Shown: positions 9,064 through 17,751, counted from the first letter of the stretch. The stretch is DNA of 64,000 nt from Halobacteriovorax sp. HLS (GCF_004006665.1 NZ_QOCL01000014.1:372001-436000); one strand, 5' to 3'. Numbers and translations are program-made. Notes: a model not told the origin generated them from the sequence alone.

Positions 9064-9663
9064 TTATTGATGTAAGAACTCGAAAGTTCTCATTACTTCT
9101 TCAAAATACGGCCCTTCTACAGCACCATTTAAAATAGAACTTCTACTCTTTGCTAGCAAATAGGAGTTATTAATTAAGTCTTTGATTAAGTAGGCATCGA
9201 AGTAGACTCTTTCAGACATATCTTCTGTTGCTGTTCCTTCAATATGAATAATGTCGATTCGGCCTTCTTTGTAAGGGAGGAACTCCTCAAACACTGCAGG
9301 TACACCTGCGTGAGACTCTTCGGGGTCAAACATAAGTTTGAGATCTTTTAATTTGTTTATTAGTATTTCTTCGATTGATAGCTTCTCTAATTCTGAATCT
9401 TCGTCAAACCACTGTAGCTCGGCCTTCCAATCATAATGAGTATCAGCTCTTTTGAAGGATGCGTAGTTCTCGTCTTCATCAGCTGATGTTCTTGTCCACC
9501 AACTAGGAATAAAGAATATAAAGTTCTTCATTTCAAATTCTACTGCATTTTCAACGTAAGCTTCTTTTTCTTCTCTAATAGCTATCATTGTGTAAATCGC
9601 AAATAGAATGATGCCTAAAAAAATAGTCCATTCAAATAATCTACTTAAGTCCATATGATTCAA
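9064..9663 (-). CDS. Single-pass membrane hypothetical protein
   Basis: A 199-residue protein with one N-terminal membrane helix at about residues 11-27 and an acidic soluble domain after it, possibly periplasmic. The domain includes SWWTR and FDPEES stretches but no motif I know. The TTG at 9663 has AAGG five bases upstream. The ATG three codons further in (9654) is the alternative. It is convergent with the preceding gene, their ends one base apart, with no terminator between. Function unknown. Confidence 0.65.
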   Translation of the reverse strand: MNHMDLSRLFEWTIFLGIILFAIYTMIAIREEKEAYVENAVEFEMKNFIFFIPSWWTRTSADEDENYASFKRADTHYDWKAELQWFDEDSELEKLSIEEILINKLKDLKLMFDPEESHAGVPAVFEEFLPYKEGRIDIIHIEGTATEDMSERVYFDAYLIKDLINNSYLLAKSRSSILNGAVEGPYFEEVMRTFEFLHQ

Positions 9664-9753
9664 ACTAACCTTGATTATTGGGTCTGTAAATGTGGATATT
9701 TGTGATTTTTCTTATGTAATATCAGTGTATTGGCCCTATTTATTCCATAACCC

Positions 9754-9797
9754 TAAAGTTTTATCAATTAATTCCCGATAATTAGACGAGATATAAT
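9754..9797 (+). promoter_or_regulatory. Sigma-28 (FliA)-like promoter plus a sigma-70 -10 box
   Basis: TAAAGTTT at 9754-9761 equals the FliA -35 consensus. CCCGATAA at 9774-9781 matches the FliA -10 GCCGATAA at seven of eight positions. The spacer is 12 bases against the usual 11. A separate TATAAT lies at 9792-9797. Both precede the Gly-rich gene at 9835, and FliA itself is encoded at 31414 in this window. Confidence 0.5.
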
Positions 9798-9834
9798 AAA
9801 AAGCAGAACTTTTCTGCGATTTGGAGAAGAAGAG

Positions 9835-11502
9835 ATGAGACACTCAAGATCTAAAGTAAGTTGGAAACACTACCTTGTTGTTGCGGGATTTTCCCTCACT
9901 CAAGTCATGACAGCTTCAGCTGCTGACCAAGGAGTCTTTAACGATTGCCAATACGCTGGTGAAAGTAAAGAGATGTGTTACAAAATGGTTATGGCCTCAG
10001 AGTATGGTGGTGAAATTGATTGTGTAGAATGTCTCTTCTATCAGCAACCAGAACAAAATAAATTAGCAGAAACTCTTGGAGTGATTGCGGGACCATTGGC
10101 CTTTTTAGGGGCAAGTTACTTTGGTGCTAAATATCAATACAAGGGACAACAGGCTTGGGCAAATGCATATGAAGCAGGCCATACAGCATGTACTACAAGA
10201 TTTAATTCTTATCTAAACTACTCAACAGAAAGAGGAGCTGCACCAATCTTACCTGGAGAAGCAGAGTCATTTGCTGGATCTTGTAATGGATCTGGATTTG
10301 GTGGCGGCTATGGTGGTGGTGGCTACGGAGCTGGAGGGTATGGAGGATTTGGTGGCATGGCCGGAAATGGTTATGGCGGCTTTGGAAATCCATATTTATC
10401 CGCAGGGTATAGCCCTGGATTTATGGGTGGTATGATGGGACCTAACTTCGGTGGCGGATTCTCTGGAGGATTCGGTGGTGGAAATGGAATGGGCTTCGGT
10501 GGAGGTCTAGGTCTTGGAATTGGTTTAGGAGCAATGAATGGTCTCTTCGGAGGCGGTGGTGGAATGTATCCTGGCGGTGGTATCAGCGGTGGAATTAGCA
10601 TCGGTGGTGGCATGGGTGGCGGAATGGGCTACCCTGGAGGATTTGGAATTGGAATGAACCCGTACGGTGGTATGGGCGGTGGATTTGGTTACCCTGGAAT
10701 GGGTGGTGGAATTTACGGTCCTGGCATGGGAATGGGCGGTGGAATAAACGTTGGTATAGGCGGTGGTCTTGGCGGCGGAATGGGTTACCCTGGAATGGGT
10801 GGCGGCATCGGAATTGGCGGTGGAATGGGTTATCCTGGAATGGGTGGCGGCATCGGAATTGGCGGTGGAATGGGCTATCCTGGAATGGGTGGCGGAATTA
10901 ATGTCGGAATCGGCGGCGGAATGGGCTACCCTGGAATGGGTGGTGGAATCGGCGGCGGAATGGGTTACCCTGGAATGGGTGGTGGAATCGGCGGCGGAAT
11001 GGGCTACCCTGGCATGGGTGGTGGAATCGGCGGCGGAATGGGCTACCCTGGCATGGGTGGTGGAATTGGCGGCGGAATGGGTTACCCTGGTATGGGTGGC
11101 GGCATGGGCGGCGGAATCTTTGGCCCAGGAATGGTTCCAGGATCAATGGGGATGAATCCTTGGGGATCAGGTGGAGCTACTGGTAGTTACTGGAATAATT
11201 CTGGAGGATGGAATGGAGGAGCAAATGCTCAGTACCAACAACAACTTCAGCAGCAACGTCAGATGCAAATGGATATTCAAGGGCAGTCACAAGCAGGCTA
11301 TGCTAGAGCACAAGGTAATGCGATAACAGGACAAGCTGCGAATCAAGCCCTTTATCAAAATTACCAAAATGCAGCTCAAGACTTGTATCAGACTTCATAT
11401 TATGGAGGCGGAGCGAATGTTAATCCTTATGCAAATGGTTCGATGTATGGAGCTGGAAACTTAGGGTTTAACTTTAGTGTTGGTGGTTATGCTGGATTCT
11501 AA
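9835..11502 (+). CDS. Large exported Gly-rich repeat protein
   Basis: A 555-residue exported protein: signal peptide ending ASA-ADQ (about residue 30), then a Cys-containing head at 37-65 with five Cys. A hydrophobic segment follows at 79-98 (TLGVIAGPLAFLGASYFGAK). From residue 150 to 460 it is Gly/Met/Tyr/Pro-rich, built from GGGMGYPGMGGGI-type units, then a Gln-rich stretch (about 463-500) and a Tyr/Asn/Ala tail. Such sequences form disordered, sticky or amyloid-like surface material. No known family. GGAG lies upstream of the ATG within a purine-rich run. The promoter region carries a sigma-28-like site, so expression may be tied to motility. A perfect terminator follows. GC content is locally raised by the Gly codons. 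Confidence 0.8.
   Translation: MRHSRSKVSWKHYLVVAGFSLTQVMTASAADQGVFNDCQYAGESKEMCYKMVMASEYGGEIDCVECLFYQQPEQNKLAETLGVIAGPLAFLGASYFGAKYQYKGQQAWANAYEAGHTACTTRFNSYLNYSTERGAAPILPGEAESFAGSCNGSGFGGGYGGGGYGAGGYGGFGGMAGNGYGGFGNPYLSAGYSPGFMGGMMGPNFGGGFSGGFGGGNGMGFGGGLGLGIGLGAMNGLFGGGGGMYPGGGISGGISIGGGMGGGMGYPGGFGIGMNPYGGMGGGFGYPGMGGGIYGPGMGMGGGINVGIGGGLGGGMGYPGMGGGIGIGGGMGYPGMGGGIGIGGGMGYPGMGGGINVGIGGGMGYPGMGGGIGGGMGYPGMGGGIGGGMGYPGMGGGIGGGMGYPGMGGGIGGGMGYPGMGGGMGGGIFGPGMVPGSMGMNPWGSGGATGSYWNNSGGWNGGANAQYQQQLQQQRQMQMDIQGQSQAGYARAQGNAITGQAANQALYQNYQNAAQDLYQTSYYGGGANVNPYANGSMYGAGNLGFNFSVGGYAGF
10771..11115 (+). repeat. 39/45-bp tandem coding repeats
   Basis: In-frame repeats encoding GGGMGYPGMGGGI (13 residues, 39 bp), with the upstream copies 15 residues (45 bp). 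Neighbouring copies differ only at silent or near-silent positions, which indicates recent expansion by slippage or recombination. Copy number is likely to vary between strains. Confidence 0.85.
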
Positions 11503-11526
11503 TTTTAATAAAATTTAGTTTTATAT

Positions 11527-11556
11527 AAAAGGCTCCTTTCGGAGCCTTTTTTTTTT
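11527..11556 (+). terminator. Intrinsic terminator of the Gly-rich gene
   Basis: AAAAGGCTCC (11527-11536) and GGAGCCTTTT (11541-11550) form a perfect 10-bp stem with a TTTC loop, and the T run continues to 11556. Confidence 0.95.
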
Positions 11557-11990
11557 CGTTGTCATCAATATGAGAGTAGACCAAAAAAAAGGCCTTTTGG
11601 CCTTTGGTTGTAAGTAGAGTGGTTTTTTTTCGTTGTTATCAATATGAGAGTAGACCAAAAAAAAGGCCTTTTGGCCTTTGGTTGTAAGTAGAGTGGTTTT
11701 TTTCGTTATCATCAATATGAGAGTAGACCAAAAAAAAGGCCTTTTGGCCTTTGGTTGTAAGTAGAGTGGTTTTTTTCGTTATCATCAATATGAGAGTAGA
11801 CCAAAAAAAAAGGCCTTTTGGCCTTTGGTTGTAAGTAGAGTGGTTTTTTTTTCGTTGTCATCAATATGAGAGTAGACCAAAAAAAAAGGCCTTTTGGCCT
11901 TTGGTTGTAAATAGAGTGGTTTTTTTCGTTGTCATCAATATGAGAGTAGACCAAAAAAAAAGGCCTTTTGGCCTTTTTTTTATGGTCTAC
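11557..11990 (-). repeat. Six tandem 73-76 bp units, each a minus-strand terminator
   Basis: Units start at 11557, 11631, 11704, 11777, 11853 and 11927 and are nearly identical, with no unique spacers. Each contains an A-run, GGCC-TTTT-GGCC and TTT. Read on the minus strand this is AAAGGCC-AAAA-GGCCTTT followed by a T-run, a standard intrinsic terminator. The leftward gene ending at 11987 would therefore meet six terminators in a row. In the last unit the hairpin is extended by GTAGACCA/TGGTCTAC and also has a T-run rightward. The region has no credible coding content; short frames across it just follow the repeat. Confidence 0.85.
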
Positions 11991-12406
11991 TTATTATGGA
12001 TTAAAGTTTTAATTTCATGGCGGAAGATGACTTCGATCTTGTCGCTATCAATTGTCTTGTCGACAACACCTGGGCCAAATTTTGCGTGATCAATAATATC
12101 ACCTTGAGCAAAGCTACCTCTAATAGAATATGGTTGAGACTTCGACGTTGCAGAGTTGATTGCTTCCATCCAAAGATCAGCTACAGATGTAGTAGACTTT
12201 GAAGTTTTACGAGTTGTTTTCTTTCTTGTAGCAGCTTTCATTTTAACTGCAGAAGGATCTTTGTAAGCATGAGTGTTTTTACAAGTTCTACATTCAACTC
12301 TGTGAATTGTTTGTGCATCTTTCATGGCCACAATAGTATGTGCTAGTGTAAGTTTACATTTAGAACAGTAGGACAGAACCTCTTTTCCAACGCTTAAATC
12401 TGACAT
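11987..12406 (-). CDS. Zinc-ribbon protein with CarD/UvrD-tail-like SH3 domain
   Basis: A 139-residue soluble protein. Residues 14-17 (CSKC) and 38-41 (CRTC) look like a four-Cys zinc ribbon. A basic Lys/Thr/Ser linker follows. The C-terminal 40 residues (G.I..H.KFGPG.V, ending in a V.F segment) resemble the small SH3/Tudor-type domain at the end of UvrD helicases and in CarD proteins, which bind RNA polymerase. It probably acts on nucleic acid or RNA polymerase; the exact role is unknown. AAGGG lies upstream of the ATG. The stop codon sits inside the last terminator unit of the array. Divergent from uvrC, 59 bases apart. Confidence 0.7.
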   Translation of the reverse strand: MSDLSVGKEVLSYCSKCKLTLAHTIVAMKDAQTIHRVECRTCKNTHAYKDPSAVKMKAATRKKTTRKTSKSTTSVADLWMEAINSATSKSQPYSIRGSFAQGDIIDHAKFGPGVVDKTIDSDKIEVIFRHEIKTLIHNK

Positions 12407-12465
12407 TCTGAATCCCTTGTAAAATCTGATAGAATAGAAATAATAAGTGTGTAAGGATATGTTTT

Positions 12466-14370
12466 GTGAATGATAAAGTAAAGACTGAACGCAATGAAAA
12501 GATGCAAATGAAATTACTTGAAAAAGCTAAAACCTTACCTATGAAGTCAGGATGTTACCTGATGAAAAAAGGAGTAGGACCTGATGAGGTCGTTCTCTAT
12601 GTGGGGAAGGCGAAGAATTTAAAAAGTCGAGTGAGTAGTTACTTTAATAACTCAACAAAATCTCCTAAGACGGAGATTCTCGTATCCCATATTGAAGACT
12701 TTGATTTCATTATGACGCAAACAGATGCAGAAGCATTTGTTCTCGAAAATAATTTAATAAAGAAATTTTCCCCTAAATATAATATTCGATTAAAAGACGA
12801 TAAATCTTACCCGTATGTTTGTGTCAACTTGGCTGACTCATTTGCCAGACTAGTTTACGAAAGAAGACCTAAGAAGAAGAAAAGTATGGAGGTCTATGGA
12901 CCTTTTGTTCTAGGGAGTAATATTTCTGAAGTTATACGTATATTAACTAAGTCATTTGCTTTAAGAGATTGCTCTATAAGAGAGTTCCTCTCTCGCAAAG
13001 AGCCATGCCTATTGTATCAGATGAAGCAGTGTAGCGCTCCTTGTGTGGGTTTAATTACTCAAGAGCAATATCAAAGAGACTTAAATCTTGCGTTAAGTTT
13101 TTTCCAAGGAAGTCCTAAAGAGGCTTTAGAAAACCTTCATAGCAGGATGTTGACTTTAGCCGAAGAAGAGCAATTTGAAGCGGCGGCAATGATGAGAGAT
13201 AATATAAAGGTCTTGCAAGAATTTGTAGAATTCTCAAAACAAGAAAATGCTCAAGTTCATGGAGAGACAAAGAATATTGATATCTTTGCTTACCATGTAG
13301 GAGAAATTGAAGTCGATATTTCTTTGTACATGATGAGAAAAGGCGTATTGCTTGGACATAAGAATTTTCACTTTCCTAAGTTAGACTCTCTGGATGATTT
13401 AGAAGATGAGTTAGCACAATTTATTTTTCAGTACTACACAAGTACTTATGATTCGCCACCTGAGGTGCTAATTACAAACTTTAATAAAGAGCTTAATAAA
13501 ACGCTTTCACTTGCTTTTAATGAGTCTGAAGGTTTGAATATAAAGTGCAAGACATCCGGTCAAAAATACCGGTCTTTAATGAAGCTTACTCAAGATCACG
13601 CAATGGAACATCAGAGAGTACGAGTATTAAATGAAGATAGTGTTTATATCGGACTAAATAAACTCAAGGAGCTTCTATCTTTGAAGGAAAGACCTGTTGT
13701 CTTAGAATGTTATGATATTGCAGTCTTTCAAGGAAAGTCCCCGACGGCTTCTAAAATAGTTTTTCATGATGGAAGGCCTGATAAGTCATCATATAGACAT
13801 TATCACTTACAAGAGAGACCCGAAGGGAATAATGATTTTGCAATGATGAAAGAAGTTATCGAAAGACGCCTTAAGAAAGGTAATCTACCTGATGTTTTTG
13901 TGGTTGATGGAGGGATAGGGCAGGTTAATATGTTTATTGCGGCCTTAAAAGAATTAGATCTTTCTACTCCTGTTGTTGGTATCGCTAAATCGAAAGTTGA
14001 AAAAAAGAAAACTGGTTTCAAAGAAAAGGAAGTTTCTCGAACAGAAGAGAGACTTATAATTCCTGGACGATCGAACCCATATTACTTAAGTAAGTGTAAA
14101 TCTCTTTTTAAGATCGTTGTGCAAATGCGAGATGAAGCCCATCGATTCTCTAGAAGACTTCATCATAAAGAAGAAAAGAAAAAATTAATTACAAGCTGGA
14201 TTGATCAAGTTGAAGGTGTAGGGCCTAAGACCAAGCAAAATATGTTAAGAGTTTTAGATAAATCAGTTAGTGAATTAAAAGAATATTCTGTAGAAGAAAT
14301 AGAGAGTTACTTTTCAGTGAAAAATAAAATTGCGAAGGCCATAGTTAAAACTTTGGCCTCCATCAATTAA
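12466..14370 (+). CDS. uvrC: Excinuclease ABC subunit C
   Basis: A 634-residue nuclease that makes both incisions in nucleotide-excision repair. Domain order is normal. The GIY-YIG nuclease is at residues about 25-105 (GCYLM, VLYVGKAKNLK.R..SYF) and the UvrB-binding UVR helix pair near 230-250 (EEQFEAAAMMRD). The RNase-H-like second nuclease runs from about 400 to 540 (ECYDIA...QG...S, then VVDGG.GQ). A helix-hairpin-helix DNA-binding tail is at 580-634 (VEGVGPKTKQ). The GTG start has AAGGA at 12453-12457. The stop lies three bases from that of a convergent small gene. Confidence 0.97.
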   Translation: MNDKVKTERNEKMQMKLLEKAKTLPMKSGCYLMKKGVGPDEVVLYVGKAKNLKSRVSSYFNNSTKSPKTEILVSHIEDFDFIMTQTDAEAFVLENNLIKKFSPKYNIRLKDDKSYPYVCVNLADSFARLVYERRPKKKKSMEVYGPFVLGSNISEVIRILTKSFALRDCSIREFLSRKEPCLLYQMKQCSAPCVGLITQEQYQRDLNLALSFFQGSPKEALENLHSRMLTLAEEEQFEAAAMMRDNIKVLQEFVEFSKQENAQVHGETKNIDIFAYHVGEIEVDISLYMMRKGVLLGHKNFHFPKLDSLDDLEDELAQFIFQYYTSTYDSPPEVLITNFNKELNKTLSLAFNESEGLNIKCKTSGQKYRSLMKLTQDHAMEHQRVRVLNEDSVYIGLNKLKELLSLKERPVVLECYDIAVFQGKSPTASKIVFHDGRPDKSSYRHYHLQERPEGNNDFAMMKEVIERRLKKGNLPDVFVVDGGIGQVNMFIAALKELDLSTPVVGIAKSKVEKKKTGFKEKEVSRTEERLIIPGRSNPYYLSKCKSLFKIVVQMRDEAHRFSRRLHHKEEKKKLITSWIDQVEGVGPKTKQNMLRVLDKSVSELKEYSVEEIESYFSVKNKIAKAIVKTLASIN

Positions 14371-14373
14371 AAT

Positions 14374-14586
14374 CTAGTTTATTACGTGAATTATCTTCTT
14401 ATTACCTTGACCACATTCTGGACATCTTGCCGTTTCTTGCACGATAAGATTCTTGAAGTCTGACAGGTGTGTTTGAACCAATTTAGCATTGCACACGTTG
14501 CAATTATCCATATGTTTCTTTACTTGATCAGCATCACCAAAATATTCTTCAAATTTTTCGAAGCGGAAGTCTTGCTCTAGTGCCAT
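14374..14586 (-). CDS. Small zinc-finger-like protein
   Basis: A 70-residue protein with two CxxC pairs, CNVC at residues 29-32 and CPEC at 55-58, consistent with one zinc site. An acidic N-terminal half precedes them. AAGGAG lies upstream of its ATG (minus strand). It is convergent with uvrC. No family recognised. Small proteins of this form often regulate or stabilise nucleic-acid enzymes, but nothing here shows that. Confidence 0.65.
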   Translation of the reverse strand: MALEQDFRFEKFEEYFGDADQVKKHMDNCNVCNAKLVQTHLSDFKNLIVQETARCPECGQGNKKIIHVIN

Positions 14587-14754
14587 TTAAATTTCTCCTT
14601 GCAGGTTTTCAAAGCTACTAATAATTTTTTCGGTCTTTTTTTGAGGTTGGCTTAATTTATGATATGTTTGTGCTGGTTTTTGGGACAATTTTCCTAGCGA
14701 GAATTTGCTCAATTCATTATTAACCGCCCTAAGTAGTCGGAATTAGAAAGAAGT

Positions 14755-15597
14755 ATGGTAGATTATAATAAATTAAGAACCGATATTAAAAATATTGAGC
14801 AAGGTGAAGGGATATCTAGGTTCTTTAAAGGTGCTATTTTTAAAGAAATGCCCTGGGCAATATCTAAAAAACCGACTCCGAAGACTTCTGCGTTGCGTGA
14901 ATCTAATATAGTGCCTAAACAAGATAGGGTACCGACTGAGGAGTCTCTATCTAAAGTTGAGGTTCTTGAATCATTAAAAGAAAAAGTAGAAAAAAGTGGA
15001 GAGATTCAGTCTCGCTTTGGAACTATTGGTAAAAGTCCATCAACTAGCACTCTTAGTAGTAAGATTTTTAAGCTCTCAGCTACGAAAAAGGAAATTGTTG
15101 AGCAACTAGACGGGCTTTATTCATTTGATAGCTGTGAAAGGTTTAAAGATATAAAGCTTCTTATTATTGGGGAATCACAACTTACAAAATTTGATATTGA
15201 TAATACACATTGGAAATTTTCTCATAATCCGAATGAGTTGCTTGGAAAAATGATTATTGCGATGAAACTGGAAGAAGGTGACTTCTTGCGGAGCGCTTTA
15301 GTTGGAGAGTCTGAACAAGAGCAGTGTGAAAATATATTGAAAGAAATTGTCGCTTTTTCCCCAGATGTTGTAATAACTTTAGGGGCCGTATCTACTAACC
15401 TCCTATATGGACGAAAAGAAAAGCTTTCTAAGGTGCATGGTCAGTGCTTTGAAAGAATTATTGAAGTTTCCGGCGAAAGCAAGGAATTTAAGTTTGTGCC
15501 AGTTTTTCACCCTGAACTTCTAGAGATTAACCCATCTATGAAGCGAACGGCCTGGATAGATCTTCAAAAAATAATGGAAATGATAGGAAAGAAATAG
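14755..15597 (+). CDS. Uracil-DNA-glycosylase-superfamily-like protein, divergent
   Basis: 280 residues. The first 120 are low-complexity and Lys/Ser-rich, probably flexible. The C-terminal 150 have the layout of family 4/5 uracil-DNA glycosylases. A KLLIIGES strand-turn stands where active enzymes have the GEAPG motif, a DVVITLGAVS strand follows, and FVPVFHPELL-x4-K-x3-W-x-DL closes the domain. The catalytic first motif is altered and the four iron-sulfur Cys typical of family 4 are not evident. It may bind DNA or have another substrate. The start has AGAAAG upstream, not a strong Shine-Dalgarno. Fold assignment is moderately sure, activity is not. Confidence 0.65.
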   Translation: MVDYNKLRTDIKNIEQGEGISRFFKGAIFKEMPWAISKKPTPKTSALRESNIVPKQDRVPTEESLSKVEVLESLKEKVEKSGEIQSRFGTIGKSPSTSTLSSKIFKLSATKKEIVEQLDGLYSFDSCERFKDIKLLIIGESQLTKFDIDNTHWKFSHNPNELLGKMIIAMKLEEGDFLRSALVGESEQEQCENILKEIVAFSPDVVITLGAVSTNLLYGRKEKLSKVHGQCFERIIEVSGESKEFKFVPVFHPELLEINPSMKRTAWIDLQKIMEMIGKK

Positions 15598-15663
15598 TTC
15601 TTTATTGAGACCTTTCCAAAAAAAGCATAGAATAAGATGTAGTTAACTCAGGATGAGGTTTAG

Positions 15664-16869
15664 TTGCAAAAGAATTGCATCGTCTTAATTTTACTTTTCT
15701 CAGTATTCTCTTTGAATTCTGTAGCAGAAATTACGCCTTATCTGGCCATGGGCTCACCTGAACCAAAAGTTAGAGTTCGTGTCGATCACTCTTTAAAAAA
15801 TGTAACAATTTCGGGAACAGATCTTAAAAGAACAATTCACTTAAATCAAGATAGTAAGAGATATTCAGGTAGAAAGAAGATCAAGTTTAACTGTGATAGA
15901 TTTGGTTTTAAGAATAAAGAAAAAATCAAAGGACCTGTCCTTTTAGCCTCACTAAATTCTATGACAGGTTTAGTTACTGTTGGAAAGAAGAAGTACATGG
16001 GAACTGTAGACATAGTGACTTCCTCAAAGAGCGATAGTTGCGATGTTGTGCAAGAAACTAACTTAGAAGATTATATTAGTGGACTCTTAGCTAAAGAAAT
16101 GAATAGTGCCTGGCATCTTGAAGCACTTAAGGCCCAGGCCGTAGCTGCAAGGTCTTATGCTCTTCATAAAATGCAAACTAATCATGTCTCAAAAAACTTA
16201 GGTCATGAGGCACACTATGATATTGAAAGTTCCGAGAAGCACCAGGTTTCAGGATCTTTTTTCGATATGACAAAGAATACGGACCTTGCAACTGAGCAAA
16301 CAATGGGTGAAGTTCTGGTTACTCCAAAAGGAAAGCTAACTCCTATTTTCTTTCATGCAAAGTGCGGAGGAAAAATCCTAAGACCTGACCAAGTGTGGGG
16401 AAATAGGGTGAGTGGTTATAATAAAAACCCAAAGACTGGTCATTGTGACGGACATGGCACTCCTGATTGGAATAAATTAGTGACCTATGAGAGATTTGTT
16501 TCATTTCTATCTTGGCTTCAAAAGAAGAAACTTATAGATACTCCTGTAAAAATCGAAGGACAGCAGAAAATAAAAATTCTTTCGGATGTGAGTGAGAAGA
16601 ACTCAGTTAGGCTCTATTGGGGAACTCATCATATTGTTGTTAAGAAACCATATTTTAGAAGATTCTTTGGTCGGTTCCTTTTTCCGTCAAATAATTTTTC
16701 GCTAAACTGGAACTCAAGAAAGAAAGGGTTTGTTGTTAAGGGCAAGGGGCTTGGTCATGGAGTAGGTATGTGTCAATTAGGAGCACTTGACCTTGCTAAA
16801 AAGGGATGGAGTTATAGAAAGATCTTAGCTTTATATTTTCCCGGTCACAAAATTGAAAAAGCTTATTAA
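15664..16869 (+). CDS. SpoIID/LytB-domain peptidoglycan protein
   Basis: A 401-residue exported protein; signal peptide ends near residue 21 (SVA-EI). The SpoIID domain is clear: NLEDYISGLLAKEMNSAW at about 137-154, then the helix EALKAQAVAARSYAL. At the end KGLGHGVGMCQLGA with WSYRKILALYFPG completes it. In spore formers SpoIID is a lytic transglycosylase that cuts denuded glycan strands. In Gram-negatives this domain is thought to act in wall remodelling or division. The TTG start has GAGG five bases upstream. Ends at a bidirectional terminator. The catalytic Glu expected in the E-M motif is present (AKEMN). Confidence 0.85.
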   Translation: MQKNCIVLILLFSVFSLNSVAEITPYLAMGSPEPKVRVRVDHSLKNVTISGTDLKRTIHLNQDSKRYSGRKKIKFNCDRFGFKNKEKIKGPVLLASLNSMTGLVTVGKKKYMGTVDIVTSSKSDSCDVVQETNLEDYISGLLAKEMNSAWHLEALKAQAVAARSYALHKMQTNHVSKNLGHEAHYDIESSEKHQVSGSFFDMTKNTDLATEQTMGEVLVTPKGKLTPIFFHAKCGGKILRPDQVWGNRVSGYNKNPKTGHCDGHGTPDWNKLVTYERFVSFLSWLQKKKLIDTPVKIEGQQKIKILSDVSEKNSVRLYWGTHHIVVKKPYFRRFFGRFLFPSNNFSLNWNSRKKGFVVKGKGLGHGVGMCQLGALDLAKKGWSYRKILALYFPGHKIEKAY

Positions 16870-16870
16870 T

Positions 16871-16902
16871 AAAAAAGGCCTCTATTTCTAGAGGCCTTTT
16901 TT
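16871..16902. terminator. Bidirectional intrinsic terminator
   Basis: AAAAAAGGCCTCTA (16871-16884) pairs with TAGAGGCCTTTTTT (16889-16902) around TTTC, giving U-tracts on both strands between two convergent genes. Confidence 0.95.
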
Positions 16903-16921
16903 ATTATCATTTTTTTAAAAT

Positions 16922-17590
16922 TTAGAAATTTACGCATCCAACTTTTGTAAAGACTGTATCTGCATTAAATGCCGGAAGATACGAGTAATTTGGATCTGTT
17001 TGAGAAACAGCTCTAGTTGATGAATAATCTACCATACCGTGACCACAACTTACTTCATCATCGAGAGTTATTGTTGCTTGAAAGCTTGAGATTGGTCTCG
17101 TATCAGAAATATATGGTGCTCCGGAAGATGATGTCATGGCACAGTAAGAAACCATTACATTATAACCAATAACCTGAGAGCCTTGAGTCACCTTTTGAAC
17201 TAGCATTACATCTCCGTAATAACCAACTCCTAGATAAACTCTAGAGACTTCTGAACCACCAATTCCTCCTGGAGAGAATTGTCCACTTATCGTTGTTTGA
17301 CTAGATCCATTTGTGGCGCCACCCTGCGTACTGAAAGTGTAGACCGTTTGAAGTCTATTACCAATTACGAATCCATTATAGTTTCCTGTTCGACATTGAA
17401 CTTGATTTAGAATTGAAGCATAGTTTCCAGCACTGACTTGGGTCTGTCCAACGCCAACAGGGCTTGAAGGAAGAGTAATTCCAGTGGTACTCGAATTAAC
17501 AGAGTTTTTCTTCTTACTATCTCCGCATGACCATAACAAAGTTGTCATTGCGACAAATGTTACTAACTTGCTTACGGATATCTTTTTCAT
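16922..17590 (-). CDS. Hypothetical lipoprotein
   Basis: 222 residues. Signal with lipobox LLWSC (Cys22), then a Ser/Thr/Asn-rich linker and a beta-rich domain of about 160 residues. The domain contains four further Cys (near 58, 151, 180 and 219), which may form disulfides. No family recognised. GAGGAG lies before the ATG on the minus strand. It is convergent with the SpoIID gene and shares its terminator. Probably anchored in the outer or inner membrane, facing the periplasm. Confidence 0.7.
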   Translation of the reverse strand: MKKISVSKLVTFVAMTTLLWSCGDSKKKNSVNSSTTGITLPSSPVGVGQTQVSAGNYASILNQVQCRTGNYNGFVIGNRLQTVYTFSTQGGATNGSSQTTISGQFSPGGIGGSEVSRVYLGVGYYGDVMLVQKVTQGSQVIGYNVMVSYCAMTSSSGAPYISDTRPISSFQATITLDDEVSCGHGMVDYSSTRAVSQTDPNYSYLPAFNADTVFTKVGCVNF

Positions 17591-17751
17591 CTCGTTCTCC
17601 TCAAAGTCAATGGACCCTACGATATGCTATTACTTTAGTCTTGTCGGGTATTGGAGTGATTTACTTTAGGAAAAAAAAACCTGATGAAATAATTCTATTG
17701 AATTGCTCGTATTTTGGTAAACTTAGAGGATATAAGAGAAAAGGGTATATT

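Noticed and set aside
10202-11155. Several overlapping frames on both strands within the Gly-rich gene
   Set aside because: They arise from the GC-biased repeat (frame-shifted Gly/Met/Tyr codons) and carry only repetitive, non-protein-like translations.
11557-11990. CRISPR array
   Set aside because: Units are contiguous copies of one 73-76 bp sequence with no unique spacers and no cas genes nearby.
14587-14754. Small RNA or regulatory feature in the gap before the UDG-like gene
   Set aside because: AT-rich, no hairpin with a T-run and no convincing promoter pair.
17527-17751. A longer N-terminus for the membrane protein at 17752
   Set aside because: It would overlap the opposite-strand lipoprotein's start and lacks a ribosome site.
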